Under the pieces are notes generated by a model, which saw only the letters and a program-made list of their open reading frames with translations, was not told the DNA's origin and did no database searches. The position numbers and the translations under genes are program-made. DNA of 64,000 nt from Roseomonas genomospecies 6. Lineage in GTDB: Bacteria; Pseudomonadota; Alphaproteobacteria; Azospirillales; Azospirillaceae. The DNA is taken from NCBI RefSeq assembly GCF_008365375.1, contig NZ_QOKW01000015.1, positions 62,001-126,000 on the forward strand, read 5' to 3'. Shown here one piece after another: positions 33,406 through 42,502 of this stretch (the stretch's first letter is position 1; each line of letters opens with the position of its first letter).

Positions 33406-36156
33406 ATGGGTGTGCGCCTTTGCCGTCTTGTCCTGTGCCGCCTTCTCGTGGCGGTGATCCGGGCCGTGACTGCCCGGGCTGTGACCGCCGGTCTCCTGCT
33501 GGCCGTGGCGGCGTGGGGGACGCCCGGTCTGGCGGCCAACACGCCGGAACAGCGCATCGCTCTGGTCATCGGCGTCGGCGCCTACCGCCACGCGCCGGAA
33601 CTGCCCAACCCCCGCAACGACGCCCGCGCCATGTCGGCGGCGCTGCGCAAGATGGGCTTCACGGTGGAGGAGCGCTACGACCTCGACAACCGCGGCATGG
33701 CGGAGGCGTTGCGCGGCTTCGGCATCCAGGCGGCGCAGGCCGACGTGGCGCTGCTGTATTTCGCCGGCCACGGGATGCAGGTGGGCGGCACCAACTTCCT
33801 GATCCCCTCCGATGCCCGGCTGGAGCGCGAGCGCGATCTGGTCTACGAGGCGCTGCCCCTGAACCTGCCGATGGGCGAGCTGGCCCAGGCGCGCAAGCTG
33901 GGCATCCTGATCCTGGACGCCTGCCGCAACAACCCCTTCGCCGACCGTCTGGTGCGGTCCGGGACCAAGCGGACGGAGGTGCATTCCGGCTTCGCCCGCG
34001 TGGACGACACGCCGACCGACACGCTGGTCGCCATGGCGACGCGTGCCGACGCGGTGGCCGAGGACGGGCAGGGCGACCACAGCCCCTACACCGCGTCCCT
34101 GCTGAAGAATTTCGAGGTGCCGGGGCTGGAGCTCAGCCTGTTCTTCCGCCGGGTGCGCGACGACGTGATGCATCTCACCCAGGGCCGGCAGGAGCCGTTC
34201 CTCTACGGCTCGCTGGGGGCGGCACCCTTCTACTTCAACCCGCTGCCGGAAAACCGCCCGCCGCAGCTCGGCGCCGTCCGGACGCTGGAGGTGCTGGACC
34301 GCGGCGGGACGGAGGGGCTGAGCATCGCGCGGCCCAGCGACCCCGACAACGACCAGCTCTTCGCCCAGGTGACCGGCCTGCCGCGCGGCGGCGGGGTGCG
34401 CATCGGAGACCGGGTGGTGCTGATCGGCGATTACCTGACGGTGGACCAGCTCGCCGCGGCCACCTTCCGGCCCGACGCCACCCATCTGGGCGACGCCGGC
34501 AGTTTCGAGTTCGCGGTGATGGACGGGCGCGGCGGGGTGGCGCGGGGCGCCGTCCCGATCCTGATCAAGCCGAGCAACCGCCCGCCCGTCGCCGTCGCGG
34601 AGCGCAGCGTGCGCGCCGTGGTCAACAGCTTGCGTCTGGAGGTGCCGACCGACCCGGACGGCGACCCGCTGACCTTCACCGTCAGCGCCGTTCCGGAACG
34701 CGGTCAGGTCCGCGACGGCACCACCCCGCTGAAGCCCGGCGACCAATTGGCTCCGGAGCGGCTGACCGCCCTGACCTTTGATCCGGAGCGGGCGCCCGCT
34801 GGCCGCGCCGGGGTGTTCAGCGTGCTGGTCGAGGACGGGCGCGGCGGGCGGACCACCATGAGCGCGCTTCTGGAGGTGGAGGAGGCCGGCGCCGCTCCGC
34901 CGCAGGCCGATCTGGAGGAGTCGCTGTGGCGCCGCGTGCGCGACAGCCGCGACGCCGACGCGCTGGACGCTTTCCTGCGGCTGTTCGGCACCGGCCCCTT
35001 CGCCGGCCCGGCGCGGGACCGGCTGAACCGGCTGCGCGCCGAATCGGCGAAGATCGCGGGGGCATCCCCCGCCGCCGGAGCGGGAAGCAGCGGATCGTCG
35101 GGCGGCGGGGCGTCCAATGGGAAGGCCGCACCGCCGCCGGAGCTGCAACTCGACACCGCCGGGGAGGGCATGTATGTGGCGGTCGCCGACGCGGAGCTGC
35201 GCGCCGGGCCGGACGCGCGGTCGGACCGGGTGGGCAACCTCGCCAAGGACGGCCCGGTCCGGGTGCTGGGCCGGGTGGCCGACGCCGATTGGTACCGGGT
35301 GTCCCTGGACGATGGGGTTCAGGGCTTCGTGCGTGGCCCCGCGCTGCGCCCCGCCGGGCCGGAGGACCGCCAGCGGCTGGCGCTCGCAGCACCCGCCCAG
35401 CCGGGAGGGTCGCAGGGGCGGGCGCAGGGCAACGGCAACAGCTTCCAGGACTGCCCGGAATGCCCGCCGATGATGCGCATCCCCGCCGGCAGCTTCGTCA
35501 TGGGCAGCGACCGCGGCGACCCGGCCCAGCGACCGCAGCGCCGCGTCACCTTCGCGCGGCCCTTCGCCATCGGGGTCTACGAGGTGACGGTCGCCAACTG
35601 GCGGGCCTGCGTGGAGGGCGGCGGCTGTGCCGCCATGCCGCGCATGCGCAACGCCGCCGACGACACGCCGGTCCACAACATCCATGTGGAGGACGCGCTG
35701 GCCTACACGGACTGGCTCAGCCGCAAGACCGGCCAGCGCTATCGCCTGCCGAGCGAGGCGGAGTGGGAATACGCGGCGCGCGGCGGCAGCGCGGCGCGCT
35801 TCGCTTGGGGGGACAGCCTGACGCCCGGCGCCCGGCTGGCCAATTGCCGGGACTGCGGCGGCTCCTTCGACCGGTCGCTGCCGGCGCCGGTGGGCAGCTT
35901 CCAGCCCAACGCCTTCGGGCTCTACGACACCAGCGGCGGCGTGGCGGAGTGGGTCGCCGACTGCTGGAACCCCGGCTACAAGGGCGCCCCGGCGGACGGC
36001 CGCGCCTGGACGGAGGGAGACTGCCGCAAGCGGGTGCTGCGCGGCGGTTCCTGGCGGGACGGGCAGGACGCCATCGCCGTCACCGCCCGCATCGGCTACG
36101 ACGCCGACGTGCGCTACGTCGCGGACGGTCTGCGCGTGGCCCGCGACCTGAACTGA
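33406..36156 (+). CDS. Secreted caspase-like (C14) protein fused to SH3 and FGE-sulfatase domains
   Basis: A protein of 916 residues. A signal peptide or anchor (LLVAVIRAVT..GLLLAVAAW) ends near residue 44. Residues 50-280 are a caspase-fold peptidase: IALVIGVGAYRH, the His of LLYFAGHGMQVG (His122) and the Cys of ILILDACRNNPF (Cys173), so the dyad is intact. Residues about 280-500 contain two cadherin-like Asp/Gly-rich repeats (PSDPDNDQLFAQV, PTDPDGDPLTFTV). An SH3_3 domain (YVAVADAELRAGPDARSDRV) follows near 590-640, then an FGE-sulfatase/SUMF1 domain at 680-916 (MVRI-like MMRIPAGSFVMGSDRGD, LPSEAEWEYAARGG, RVLRGGSWRD). FGE domains in bacterial caspases are usually adaptor-like. ATG 33406 follows GAGG by five bases. 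A pseudo-caspase gene follows. Confidence 0.87.
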   Translation: MGVRLCRLVLCRLLVAVIRAVTARAVTAGLLLAVAAWGTPGLAANTPEQRIALVIGVGAYRHAPELPNPRNDARAMSAALRKMGFTVEERYDLDNRGMAEALRGFGIQAAQADVALLYFAGHGMQVGGTNFLIPSDARLERERDLVYEALPLNLPMGELAQARKLGILILDACRNNPFADRLVRSGTKRTEVHSGFARVDDTPTDTLVAMATRADAVAEDGQGDHSPYTASLLKNFEVPGLELSLFFRRVRDDVMHLTQGRQEPFLYGSLGAAPFYFNPLPENRPPQLGAVRTLEVLDRGGTEGLSIARPSDPDNDQLFAQVTGLPRGGGVRIGDRVVLIGDYLTVDQLAAATFRPDATHLGDAGSFEFAVMDGRGGVARGAVPILIKPSNRPPVAVAERSVRAVVNSLRLEVPTDPDGDPLTFTVSAVPERGQVRDGTTPLKPGDQLAPERLTALTFDPERAPAGRAGVFSVLVEDGRGGRTTMSALLEVEEAGAAPPQADLEESLWRRVRDSRDADALDAFLRLFGTGPFAGPARDRLNRLRAESAKIAGASPAAGAGSSGSSGGGASNGKAAPPPELQLDTAGEGMYVAVADAELRAGPDARSDRVGNLAKDGPVRVLGRVADADWYRVSLDDGVQGFVRGPALRPAGPEDRQRLALAAPAQPGGSQGRAQGNGNSFQDCPECPPMMRIPAGSFVMGSDRGDPAQRPQRRVTFARPFAIGVYEVTVANWRACVEGGGCAAMPRMRNAADDTPVHNIHVEDALAYTDWLSRKTGQRYRLPSEAEWEYAARGGSAARFAWGDSLTPGARLANCRDCGGSFDRSLPAPVGSFQPNAFGLYDTSGGVAEWVADCWNPGYKGAPADGRAWTEGDCRKRVLRGGSWRDGQDAIAVTARIGYDADVRYVADGLRVARDLN

Positions 36157-36391
36157 CCCGGCTGGCGCTGATCGGCGCGCCGTTCGTTGGTGGGACGCAC
36201 CGTCTGCGGATGGGACCGCGCGGCCTCCGAAATTGCAGAAAGGGGCGCCGGACCGGTGCGCTAGACTTGACCGTTCAAAGGCTTGGCGAACCGTGGGCCG
36301 GTGGAGGCTTCGACCAAAATCGTTACAGCCGCGGCGTCCCGGGACTCCCTAAAGGGGTGGTCAAAGAGAAGATCAGGTGGAGGGTATCGAC

Positions 36392-38722
36392 GTGTTGCGC
36401 TGGCCCCATGGCGCCGTTTGGAGTGTTGCGCTGGTCCTGGTGACGGCAAATACCGCCTTTGTTGCCGCCGCCTTGGCCGAGGACAAGCGCGTCGCGCTGG
36501 TGATCGGCAACGCCCAGTATCAGGAAGGCGGCCCCGCCGCGGGGGTGGGCGCCAACACGGCCATCGTCACGGACGCGCTGCGCCGGGCCGGCTTCACGGT
36601 CACCGCCGCCGAGAATCTCGACCACCGCGGCATGATCGCGGCGCTGACCCGCTTCCAGGACGCGCTGGGCGAGGCCGATCTGGGCTTCCTCTATTACTCC
36701 GGCGTGGCGCTGAGCCTGTCGGCCAAGGGCTTCCTGGTGCCGGTGGACGCCAAGCTCGCCTCCGAATACGACGTGATCTTCGACACCATCGAGCTGGATT
36801 ACGCGCTGAAGGAGATCCAGCGCAGCGGGCGCAAGGCCGTCGCCGTGTTCGACCCGGTGCCCGCCCACCCGCTGGCCGACCGGCTGGCCGCCGCCATGGG
36901 CGAGGAGGGACGCTCCGTGAAGCCGGCCCTGGCGGCCCCGGCGGCGCTGGACAACCTGTTCGTCGTCTACTCGCACCGGCCCGGCACGCCGCCCGCCGCC
37001 CCGTCCGGCAAGGGGGCGGACGCCTTCTCCGCCGCCCTGGCGCAGGAGATGGTCAAGCCCGGCGTGCCGCTGCGCGACGCGCTGGCCGAGGTCGCGCGCT
37101 CCGTCGTCGGGCGCACGCGCGGGGCGCAGCACCCCTGGCTCCAGGACCGGCTGGGCGCGGATCTCGTCCTGGTGCCCGGCCCGCGCGCGCCGTCCGCCGC
37201 CATTGCCCGGGCGGAGGAGCCTCCGCTCACCACGGAACCGACGACGGCGGAACCGATGACGGCGGAGCCGAAGGCGGCCGAACCGAACGTCGTCGAGCCC
37301 AAACCGCTGCCGCAACGGCCCGAGGAGAAGCCGGCGGCCCCGGCGGTCGCCGAGGTCGAGGTGGACCCGCTGAACGAGAAGCGGGTGGTGACGCGCGACA
37401 CCAACCTGCGCGCCGGTCCCGACACCAAGGCGGCGGTGGTCGGCACGCTGCGCCGGGACAGCGAGGTCGCGGTCACCGGGCGGACCCGGCGGAACGGCGG
37501 CTGGCTGCGGATCGAGCAGGACGGGAAGACCGGCTTCGCCTTCTCCGGCAACCTCGCCAGGCCGGAGGAGGTCCCGGTGGCGTCCGCCCAGCCGGAGACG
37601 CCGCCCCGGCAGGCTCCGCAGGCCCAGACCGCGACGCTGGTGCCGGGTGTCTACACGGTGGCGCGCGACGCCAACCTGTTCGCCCGCCCGGTTCTGGGCG
37701 CCCGCAGCCTGCGCGATCTGGAACAGGGGCAGCGCGTGACGCTGATCCAGGCGGCGCCCGACTCCGGCTGGGTCCTGGTGCGGGATTCGTCGGGGCAGGA
37801 GGGCTACGTCACCGCCGGAACGCTCGCGGGACGGTCCGGGGAGACGGTGTCCATGGGCGGCGCGGCGCCCAGCGCCTATCCGCCGCCGGCGGTGGTCCGC
37901 GGCGCCGTTCTTCCCGACGCCGATCCGATGGCCGGCCCGCTGTCCGGCACGACCGGCCCGGCGAAGCTCGCCGCCCTTCCGGAAGGTAGCGGGGAGAGCG
38001 GCGTGGGCCGGTCCGCCCTCAGCGCGGACCCGGTCGCCGCCGGACTGGCCGAGCCCTATCGGGACGCCGTGCAGGCGGGCCGCAACGCCGCCTCCCGCGC
38101 CTCCCGCGCCGCCACCGCCGCGCGCGGGGCGGAGGCGAAGGCGCGCGAGGCCCAGGCCGCCGCCCGCCGCGCCGCCGGGCAGGCCCGCGGCGGGGAATCC
38201 GGCTATGGGGTTCATCGCTTCCCCAACGGGGACGTCTACGAGGGGAGCTGGAACCGCGGCCTGGGCAATTTCTCCCTCCAGGGCACGATCAGCCGGAACG
38301 GCGTGGGCACCTACCGTTTCGCCAACGGTCAGGTCTATGAGGGGGAATGGAAGGACGACCGGATGGCCGGGCAGGGCGTGCTGACCTTCCCGTCCGGCGA
38401 CCGCTATGAAGGCACCTTCGCCGGCAACGTGCCGAACGGGCCGGGTGTCTACCGCTTCGCCAACGGCGACTCCTACGCGGGCGAGATTCGTCAGGGCCGC
38501 GTGGACGGCCATGGCGAACTGGCCTTCACCAACGGCGAGCGTTTCAGCGGCGTGGTGGTCGACCGGCTTCCGGCGGGACCGGGAGAACTGTCCATGCGCG
38601 GCGGCACCCGCCATGTCGGGCAGTTCCGCGCCGGCATCCAGGACGGTCCGGGAGCGGCCATCGACCCCGCCGGCGCGATGCAGCCCGGCATCTGGCGCGG
38701 CGCGACGCTGCTCAGCCGATAG
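36392..38722 (+). CDS. Catalytically dead caspase-like protein with two SH3 domains and MORN repeats
   Basis: About 776 residues from GTG 36392, which has AGGTGGAGGG seven bases upstream; GTG 36377 in the same frame is weaker. A signal peptide ends near ALA29. Residues 30-265 align with the caspase fold of the preceding gene (RVALVIGNAQYQ, ALRRAGFTVTAAENLDHRGM), but the His block reads LYYSGVALSL (Val105) and the Cys block VAVFDPVPAHPLADRL (Val156), so both catalytic residues are gone. Two SH3_3 domains follow (TNLRAGPDTKAAVVGTL; ANLFARPVLGARSLRDL), then an Ala/Arg helix of about 45 residues and a C-terminal array of six MORN repeats (YEGSWN, YEGEWKDD, YEGTFAGN, YAGEIRQG). MORN repeats bind membranes or partners. 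It probably works as scaffold or regulator of the active paralogue. Confidence 0.85.
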   Translation: MLRWPHGAVWSVALVLVTANTAFVAAALAEDKRVALVIGNAQYQEGGPAAGVGANTAIVTDALRRAGFTVTAAENLDHRGMIAALTRFQDALGEADLGFLYYSGVALSLSAKGFLVPVDAKLASEYDVIFDTIELDYALKEIQRSGRKAVAVFDPVPAHPLADRLAAAMGEEGRSVKPALAAPAALDNLFVVYSHRPGTPPAAPSGKGADAFSAALAQEMVKPGVPLRDALAEVARSVVGRTRGAQHPWLQDRLGADLVLVPGPRAPSAAIARAEEPPLTTEPTTAEPMTAEPKAAEPNVVEPKPLPQRPEEKPAAPAVAEVEVDPLNEKRVVTRDTNLRAGPDTKAAVVGTLRRDSEVAVTGRTRRNGGWLRIEQDGKTGFAFSGNLARPEEVPVASAQPETPPRQAPQAQTATLVPGVYTVARDANLFARPVLGARSLRDLEQGQRVTLIQAAPDSGWVLVRDSSGQEGYVTAGTLAGRSGETVSMGGAAPSAYPPPAVVRGAVLPDADPMAGPLSGTTGPAKLAALPEGSGESGVGRSALSADPVAAGLAEPYRDAVQAGRNAASRASRAATAARGAEAKAREAQAAARRAAGQARGGESGYGVHRFPNGDVYEGSWNRGLGNFSLQGTISRNGVGTYRFANGQVYEGEWKDDRMAGQGVLTFPSGDRYEGTFAGNVPNGPGVYRFANGDSYAGEIRQGRVDGHGELAFTNGERFSGVVVDRLPAGPGELSMRGGTRHVGQFRAGIQDGPGAAIDPAGAMQPGIWRGATLLSR

Positions 38723-38829
38723 AGCCGCTTCGTCTTTCCGTTTCGGCTGATATGCCCCACATTGGAGCGTATTGCGGCGGAGGGTATTGCGTCTTGCCCT
38801 CCGGCCGCGCCATGCGAGGACCGGCCTGG

Positions 38830-39525
38830 ATGGACACGCTGACCGACCCGAAGAAGAAGACGGACGCGACGCCCGCCCCCGACAAGCCTCTCCCCGACAA
38901 GCCTCTCAAGGCCACCCGCGACCCGGAGGGCACGCGCGCGCGCATCCTCGCCGCCGCGACGGAGGAGTTCGCGCGCCATGGGCTGGGCGGTGCGCGCGTC
39001 GAGCGGATCGCCGAGGTCGCCGGCACCAACAAGCGCATGCTGTACTACCATGTCGGCAACAAGGAGAGCCTGTATCTGGCGGTGCTGGAGGGAGCCTACG
39101 CGCACATCCGCGCCACAGAGCGCACGCTGAGCCTGGAGACGCTGGACCCGCCCGCGGCCATCGCGCGGCTGATCCATTTCACCTGGCAGTATTTCCTGGA
39201 CCATCCGGAGTTCATGGCGCTGCTGAACATCGAGAACCTGCACCGGGCGGAGTTGCTGAAGACGTCCGGCAAGGTGCACGCCATGCACTCGCCCTTCGTG
39301 CAGATGATTGCCGACGTGCTGGCTCGCGGCGTCGCCGCCGGGACCTTCCGGACGGGGGTGGACCCGGTGCAGCTCTACATTTCCATCGCCGGGCTGTCCT
39401 ATTTCTACCTGTCCAACGTCCACACCCTGTCGGTCATCTTCGGGCGCGATCTGCTGGCGGAGGAGGCCAAGGCGGCGCGGCTGGAGCACATGGTGGAACT
39501 CGTCCTGTCGTCGCTGCGGGCGTGA
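38830..39525 (+). CDS. TetR/AcrR-family transcriptional regulator
   Basis: A 231-residue regulator. After a charged leader of about 35 residues (PDKPLPDKPLKATRD) comes the TetR helix-turn-helix: TRARILAAATEEFARHGLGG, ARVERIAEVAGTNKRMLYYH and NKESLYLAVL. The ligand domain (HFTWQYFLDHPEFMALLNIE) ends with LEHMVELVLSSLRA. The start at 38830 has GAGG eleven bases upstream; ATG 38812 is an alternative. It lies upstream, same strand, of an ABC importer and four enzyme genes, and a 22-bp dyad in the intervening gap is a good candidate operator, so it probably represses that operon until a pathway ligand binds. Confidence 0.88.
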   Translation: MDTLTDPKKKTDATPAPDKPLPDKPLKATRDPEGTRARILAAATEEFARHGLGGARVERIAEVAGTNKRMLYYHVGNKESLYLAVLEGAYAHIRATERTLSLETLDPPAAIARLIHFTWQYFLDHPEFMALLNIENLHRAELLKTSGKVHAMHSPFVQMIADVLARGVAAGTFRTGVDPVQLYISIAGLSYFYLSNVHTLSVIFGRDLLAEEAKAARLEHMVELVLSSLRA

Positions 39526-39595
39526 GCCGGCCCGGATATCGTTTCAGGCAAAACAATTCGATGCACTGACCATCCGCTATACCCCTTTGGCAATG

Positions 39596-39643
39596 TTGAC
39601 CGGTTCGCCCGCGCGGGCGTACTTTTAACCAGCCGGTTAAAAG
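39596..39643 (+). promoter_or_regulatory. Putative promoter with overlapping TetR operator
   Basis: The dyad CTTTTAACC-AGCC-GGTTAAAAG at 39622-39643 has nine-base arms and is AT-rich in very GC-rich DNA, typical of TetR operators. It overlaps a possible -10 box (TACTTT, 39620-39625) placed 18 bp after a TTGACC -35 box at 39596-39601. The TetR gene ends 96 bp upstream of the dyad and the importer operon starts 44 bp downstream. Confidence 0.6.
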
Positions 39644-39686
39644 AGCGCTTCGCGATGGCGCCGCAACGACCGGGGGAGGAGGAGCG

Positions 39687-40562
39687 ATGGCTGTCGATGC
39701 GGCGGCCCACGGGAAAACGTCCCGTGGCGGTCCCGCTTCGGGAACGGCGGCGCGCGGCAAGGGCGGGGCCGGTGCCTCGCTGCTGCGTCTGCTCAATTCC
39801 GGCTGGTTCCGGCCGGTGCTGTTCCTGCTGGTCCTGACCGTCCTGTGGGACCTGTCGGTGCGGATCTTCGCGATCCCGCCCTATCTGATACCGAAGCCGG
39901 GCGACGTCATCCTGGCGCTCGCCGCGGATTGGGACCAGCTTCTGGCGGCGTCGGTGCCGACCACGCTGGCGACCTTGGGCGGCTTCGCCCTGTCGGTGGC
40001 CTTCGGCATTCCCATCGCCATGCTGATCGCCGGGTCGAAGACGGTGGAGTCCTACGTCTACCCGCTGCTGGTCTTCTCGCAGTCGATCCCGAAGGTCGCC
40101 ATCGCGCCGCTGTTCGTGGTGTGGTTCGGCTTCGGGCTGCTGCCCAAGGTGATCTCCGCCTTCCTGCTGGCCTTCTTTCCCATCGTCGTGTCGGCGGTGC
40201 AGGGCTTCAAGTCGGTGGACGGCGACATGATGGACCTCGCCAGGTCGATGAAGGCCACGCGCCTTCAGACCTTCCGCATGGTCAGCCTGCCGCACGCCCT
40301 GCCGGCCATCTTCGCCGGCCTGAAGGTGTCGATCACGCTGGCCGTGGTGGGCGCCGTGGTGGGCGAGTTCGTGGGGGCGAATTCCGGCATCGGCTTCGTC
40401 CTGCAACGCTCCATCGGCAATTTCGAACTTCCCCTGATGTTCGCGGCGCTGGTGGTGCTGGCGCTGATCGGGGTGGTGCTTTTCTGGGTCATCGACGTGA
40501 TCGAACGGCTCGCCATCCCCTGGCACGCGAGCCAACGCCACAATTTCACCGCGACGTCGTAG
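39687..40562 (+). CDS. ABC transporter permease (SsuC/ThiX-like)
   Basis: A 291-residue permease with a Gly/Ala-rich cytoplasmic leader of about 25 residues and six hydrophobic helices. SIPKVAIAPLFVVWFGFGLLP and the EAA loop ARSMKATRLQTFRMVSLPHALPAIF are typical of the nitrate/sulfonate/pyrimidine permease family. It starts after GGGGGAGGAGGAG. It begins an operon with a binding protein and an ATPase and is distinct from the importer beside propionyl-CoA synthase: gene order here is permease, binding protein, ATPase. Confidence 0.9.
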   Translation: MAVDAAAHGKTSRGGPASGTAARGKGGAGASLLRLLNSGWFRPVLFLLVLTVLWDLSVRIFAIPPYLIPKPGDVILALAADWDQLLAASVPTTLATLGGFALSVAFGIPIAMLIAGSKTVESYVYPLLVFSQSIPKVAIAPLFVVWFGFGLLPKVISAFLLAFFPIVVSAVQGFKSVDGDMMDLARSMKATRLQTFRMVSLPHALPAIFAGLKVSITLAVVGAVVGEFVGANSGIGFVLQRSIGNFELPLMFAALVVLALIGVVLFWVIDVIERLAIPWHASQRHNFTATS

Positions 40563-40625
40563 CGCCAAGAAAACAACAGCGACGCCGGACAGATTTCGGC
40601 CGGATACCCTTCGGGAGGAGACGAG

Positions 40626-41636
40626 ATGAAACGGACGCTCTTCGCGGCGCTCTGCGCCCTTACGGCCACGACTCTTCCGGCCCAGGCCGCGGACAAGGTC
40701 GTGCTGATGCTGAACTGGTACGTCTATGGCGAGCACGCCCCCTTCTATTACGGCAAGGACAAGGGCCTGTACGAGGCCGAGGGCATCGACCTGGAAATCC
40801 AGGAGGGCCGCGGGTCCGCCGTGACGACCCAGGCGGTGGCCGCGAAGACGGTGGATTTCGGCTATGTCGACGTGCCGACGATGATGAAGGCGGCGGCGAA
40901 GGGCGCGCCGGTCACCTCGCCCGGCGTGCTGCTCCAGACCAGCCCGATGTCGGCCATGGGCTTCACCGACAAGAACATCCGCAAGCCGGAGGACATCAAG
41001 GGCAAGACCGTCGCCATGACGCCGGGCGACAGCATGTCCCAGATCTGGCCGCTGTTCCTGAGGAAGACCGGCCTGAAGGAGAGCGACTTCCGCGTCGTGT
41101 CGGGCGACGCCCAGACCAAGCTGAACGCCGTCATCAACGGTCAGGCGGACCTGCTGCTGGGCTACGTCATGGACCAGAGCATGAAGATCAAGGACGCCAC
41201 CGGCAAGTCGGTGACGCCGATCCGCTTCGCCGATTACGGCGTCAACATGGTGTCCTCCGGCATCATCGCCCACACCGGCACGCTTCAGGACAAGCCGGAC
41301 CTCGTGAAGCGCTTCATGGCCGCGACGACCAAGGCGGTCGAGGGAGCGGAGCGCAACCCGAAGGAGGCCGTGGCCGCCATCCTGAAGGCGAACCCCAAGG
41401 CCGGTCAGGAAGCCACCCTGCTGGAAGGCTTCGAGCTGACCACGCCGCTCTACCGCACGGCGGAGACCAGGGACCAGCGGCCCTTCCGCGTCACCGACGC
41501 CAACATGGCCGAGACGGTCAACCTGCTGGTCGAGTATGGCGGGCTGGACGCGGCGGCGGCCAGGAACCCGAAGGCCTTCTACACCCGCGATTTCCTTCCC
41601 GATCCGGCCCCGGCGATGACCGGCAGCAGCCAGTAA
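40626..41636 (+). CDS. ABC transporter substrate-binding protein (NMT1/THI5-like)
   Basis: A 336-residue periplasmic protein with a signal peptide ending PAQAA. Marks of the NMT1/THI5-like family are MLNWYVYGEHAPFYYGKDKG, AVAAKTVDFGYVDVPTMMKA and KGKTVAMTPGDSMSQIW. Relatives bind thiamine-pyrimidine precursors, riboflavin, aromatic or organosulfur compounds. The ligand cannot be read off, but the enzymes that follow, a dehydratase-type enolase and a sugar-type dehydrogenase, suggest a polyol, sugar acid or cyclitol-like compound. The ATG at 40626 follows GGGAGGAGACG. Confidence 0.87.
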   Translation: MKRTLFAALCALTATTLPAQAADKVVLMLNWYVYGEHAPFYYGKDKGLYEAEGIDLEIQEGRGSAVTTQAVAAKTVDFGYVDVPTMMKAAAKGAPVTSPGVLLQTSPMSAMGFTDKNIRKPEDIKGKTVAMTPGDSMSQIWPLFLRKTGLKESDFRVVSGDAQTKLNAVINGQADLLLGYVMDQSMKIKDATGKSVTPIRFADYGVNMVSSGIIAHTGTLQDKPDLVKRFMAATTKAVEGAERNPKEAVAAILKANPKAGQEATLLEGFELTTPLYRTAETRDQRPFRVTDANMAETVNLLVEYGGLDAAAARNPKAFYTRDFLPDPAPAMTGSSQ

Positions 41637-41664
41637 GGACAGACGGAGAAGGGAGAGCAGGACG

Positions 41665-42489
41665 ATGGCGCAGCCCCAGTTGAAAGTCGTCGGTTCGGCC
41701 GAAACGGCCCGCCTGTCGCAACAGACCCTGATCCGGATCGACGGCGTGACCAAGACCTACCGCACCCGCGACGGGGAGGTGCCGTCCCTGCGCCCGATCA
41801 CCTTCGACGTGCGGGACGGGGAGTTCCTGGTGGTCGTCGGCCCGTCCGGCTGCGGCAAGTCCACCCTGCTGAAGCTGGTGGCCGGGCTGCTGCCGGTGAC
41901 CGATGGCGGCATCACCATCGAAGACACCACCGTGACGGAGCCGCACGACGACGTGGGCATCGTGTTCCAAAGCCCGGTGCTGCTCGCCTGGCGGTCGGTG
42001 CTGCGCAACATCATGATGCCGGTGGAGGTGCGCGGCCTGCCGCGCGACACATATCTGGAACGCGCCCGCGCGCTGATCCGCATGACCGGGCTGGAGGGAT
42101 TCGAGACCAAATACCCCTGGCAACTCTCCGGCGGCATGCAGCAGCGCGCCGCGCTCTGCCGGGCGCTGGTCCACGATCCGAAGATCCTGCTGATGGACGA
42201 GCCGTTCGGCGCGCTCGACGCCATGACGCGGGAGCGCATGAACGTGGAACTGCAACGCATCCAGCACGAGACGGGCAAGACGGTGCTGCTCATCACCCAC
42301 TCGATCCCGGAGGCGGTGTTCCTGGCCGACCGCGTGATGGTGATGACGGAACGCCCCGGCGCCATCGCCGCGACCTACGAGGTCCCGCTGCCCCGCCCGC
42401 GGACCCTGGACGTGATGGGGCACCCGGTCTTCATCGAGCTGACCCAGCGCATCCGGGCGCATTTCAACGCCCAGGGGCATTTGGATTGA
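41665..42489 (+). CDS. ABC transporter ATP-binding protein
   Basis: A 274-residue ATPase: Walker A GPSGCGKST, Q-loop VFQSPVLLAWRSV, signature LSGGMQQRAALCRALV, Walker B ILLMDEPFGALD and H-loop LITHSIPEAVFLAD, all of the nitrate/sulfonate importer type. The ATG at 41665 has GGGAGAGCAGGACG upstream. Its stop is 13 bases from the start of the enolase-superfamily gene, so the operon continues. Confidence 0.93.
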   Translation: MAQPQLKVVGSAETARLSQQTLIRIDGVTKTYRTRDGEVPSLRPITFDVRDGEFLVVVGPSGCGKSTLLKLVAGLLPVTDGGITIEDTTVTEPHDDVGIVFQSPVLLAWRSVLRNIMMPVEVRGLPRDTYLERARALIRMTGLEGFETKYPWQLSGGMQQRAALCRALVHDPKILLMDEPFGALDAMTRERMNVELQRIQHETGKTVLLITHSIPEAVFLADRVMVMTERPGAIAATYEVPLPRPRTLDVMGHPVFIELTQRIRAHFNAQGHLD

Positions 42490-42502
42490 GGGGGGAGTGG
42501 TG

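Noticed and set aside
36285-36305. TGGCGAACCGTGGGC as a third sigma-54 promoter before the pseudo-caspase gene
   Set aside because: The GG-N10-GC spacing is present but the -12 box reads GGGC instead of TTGC, too poor a match.
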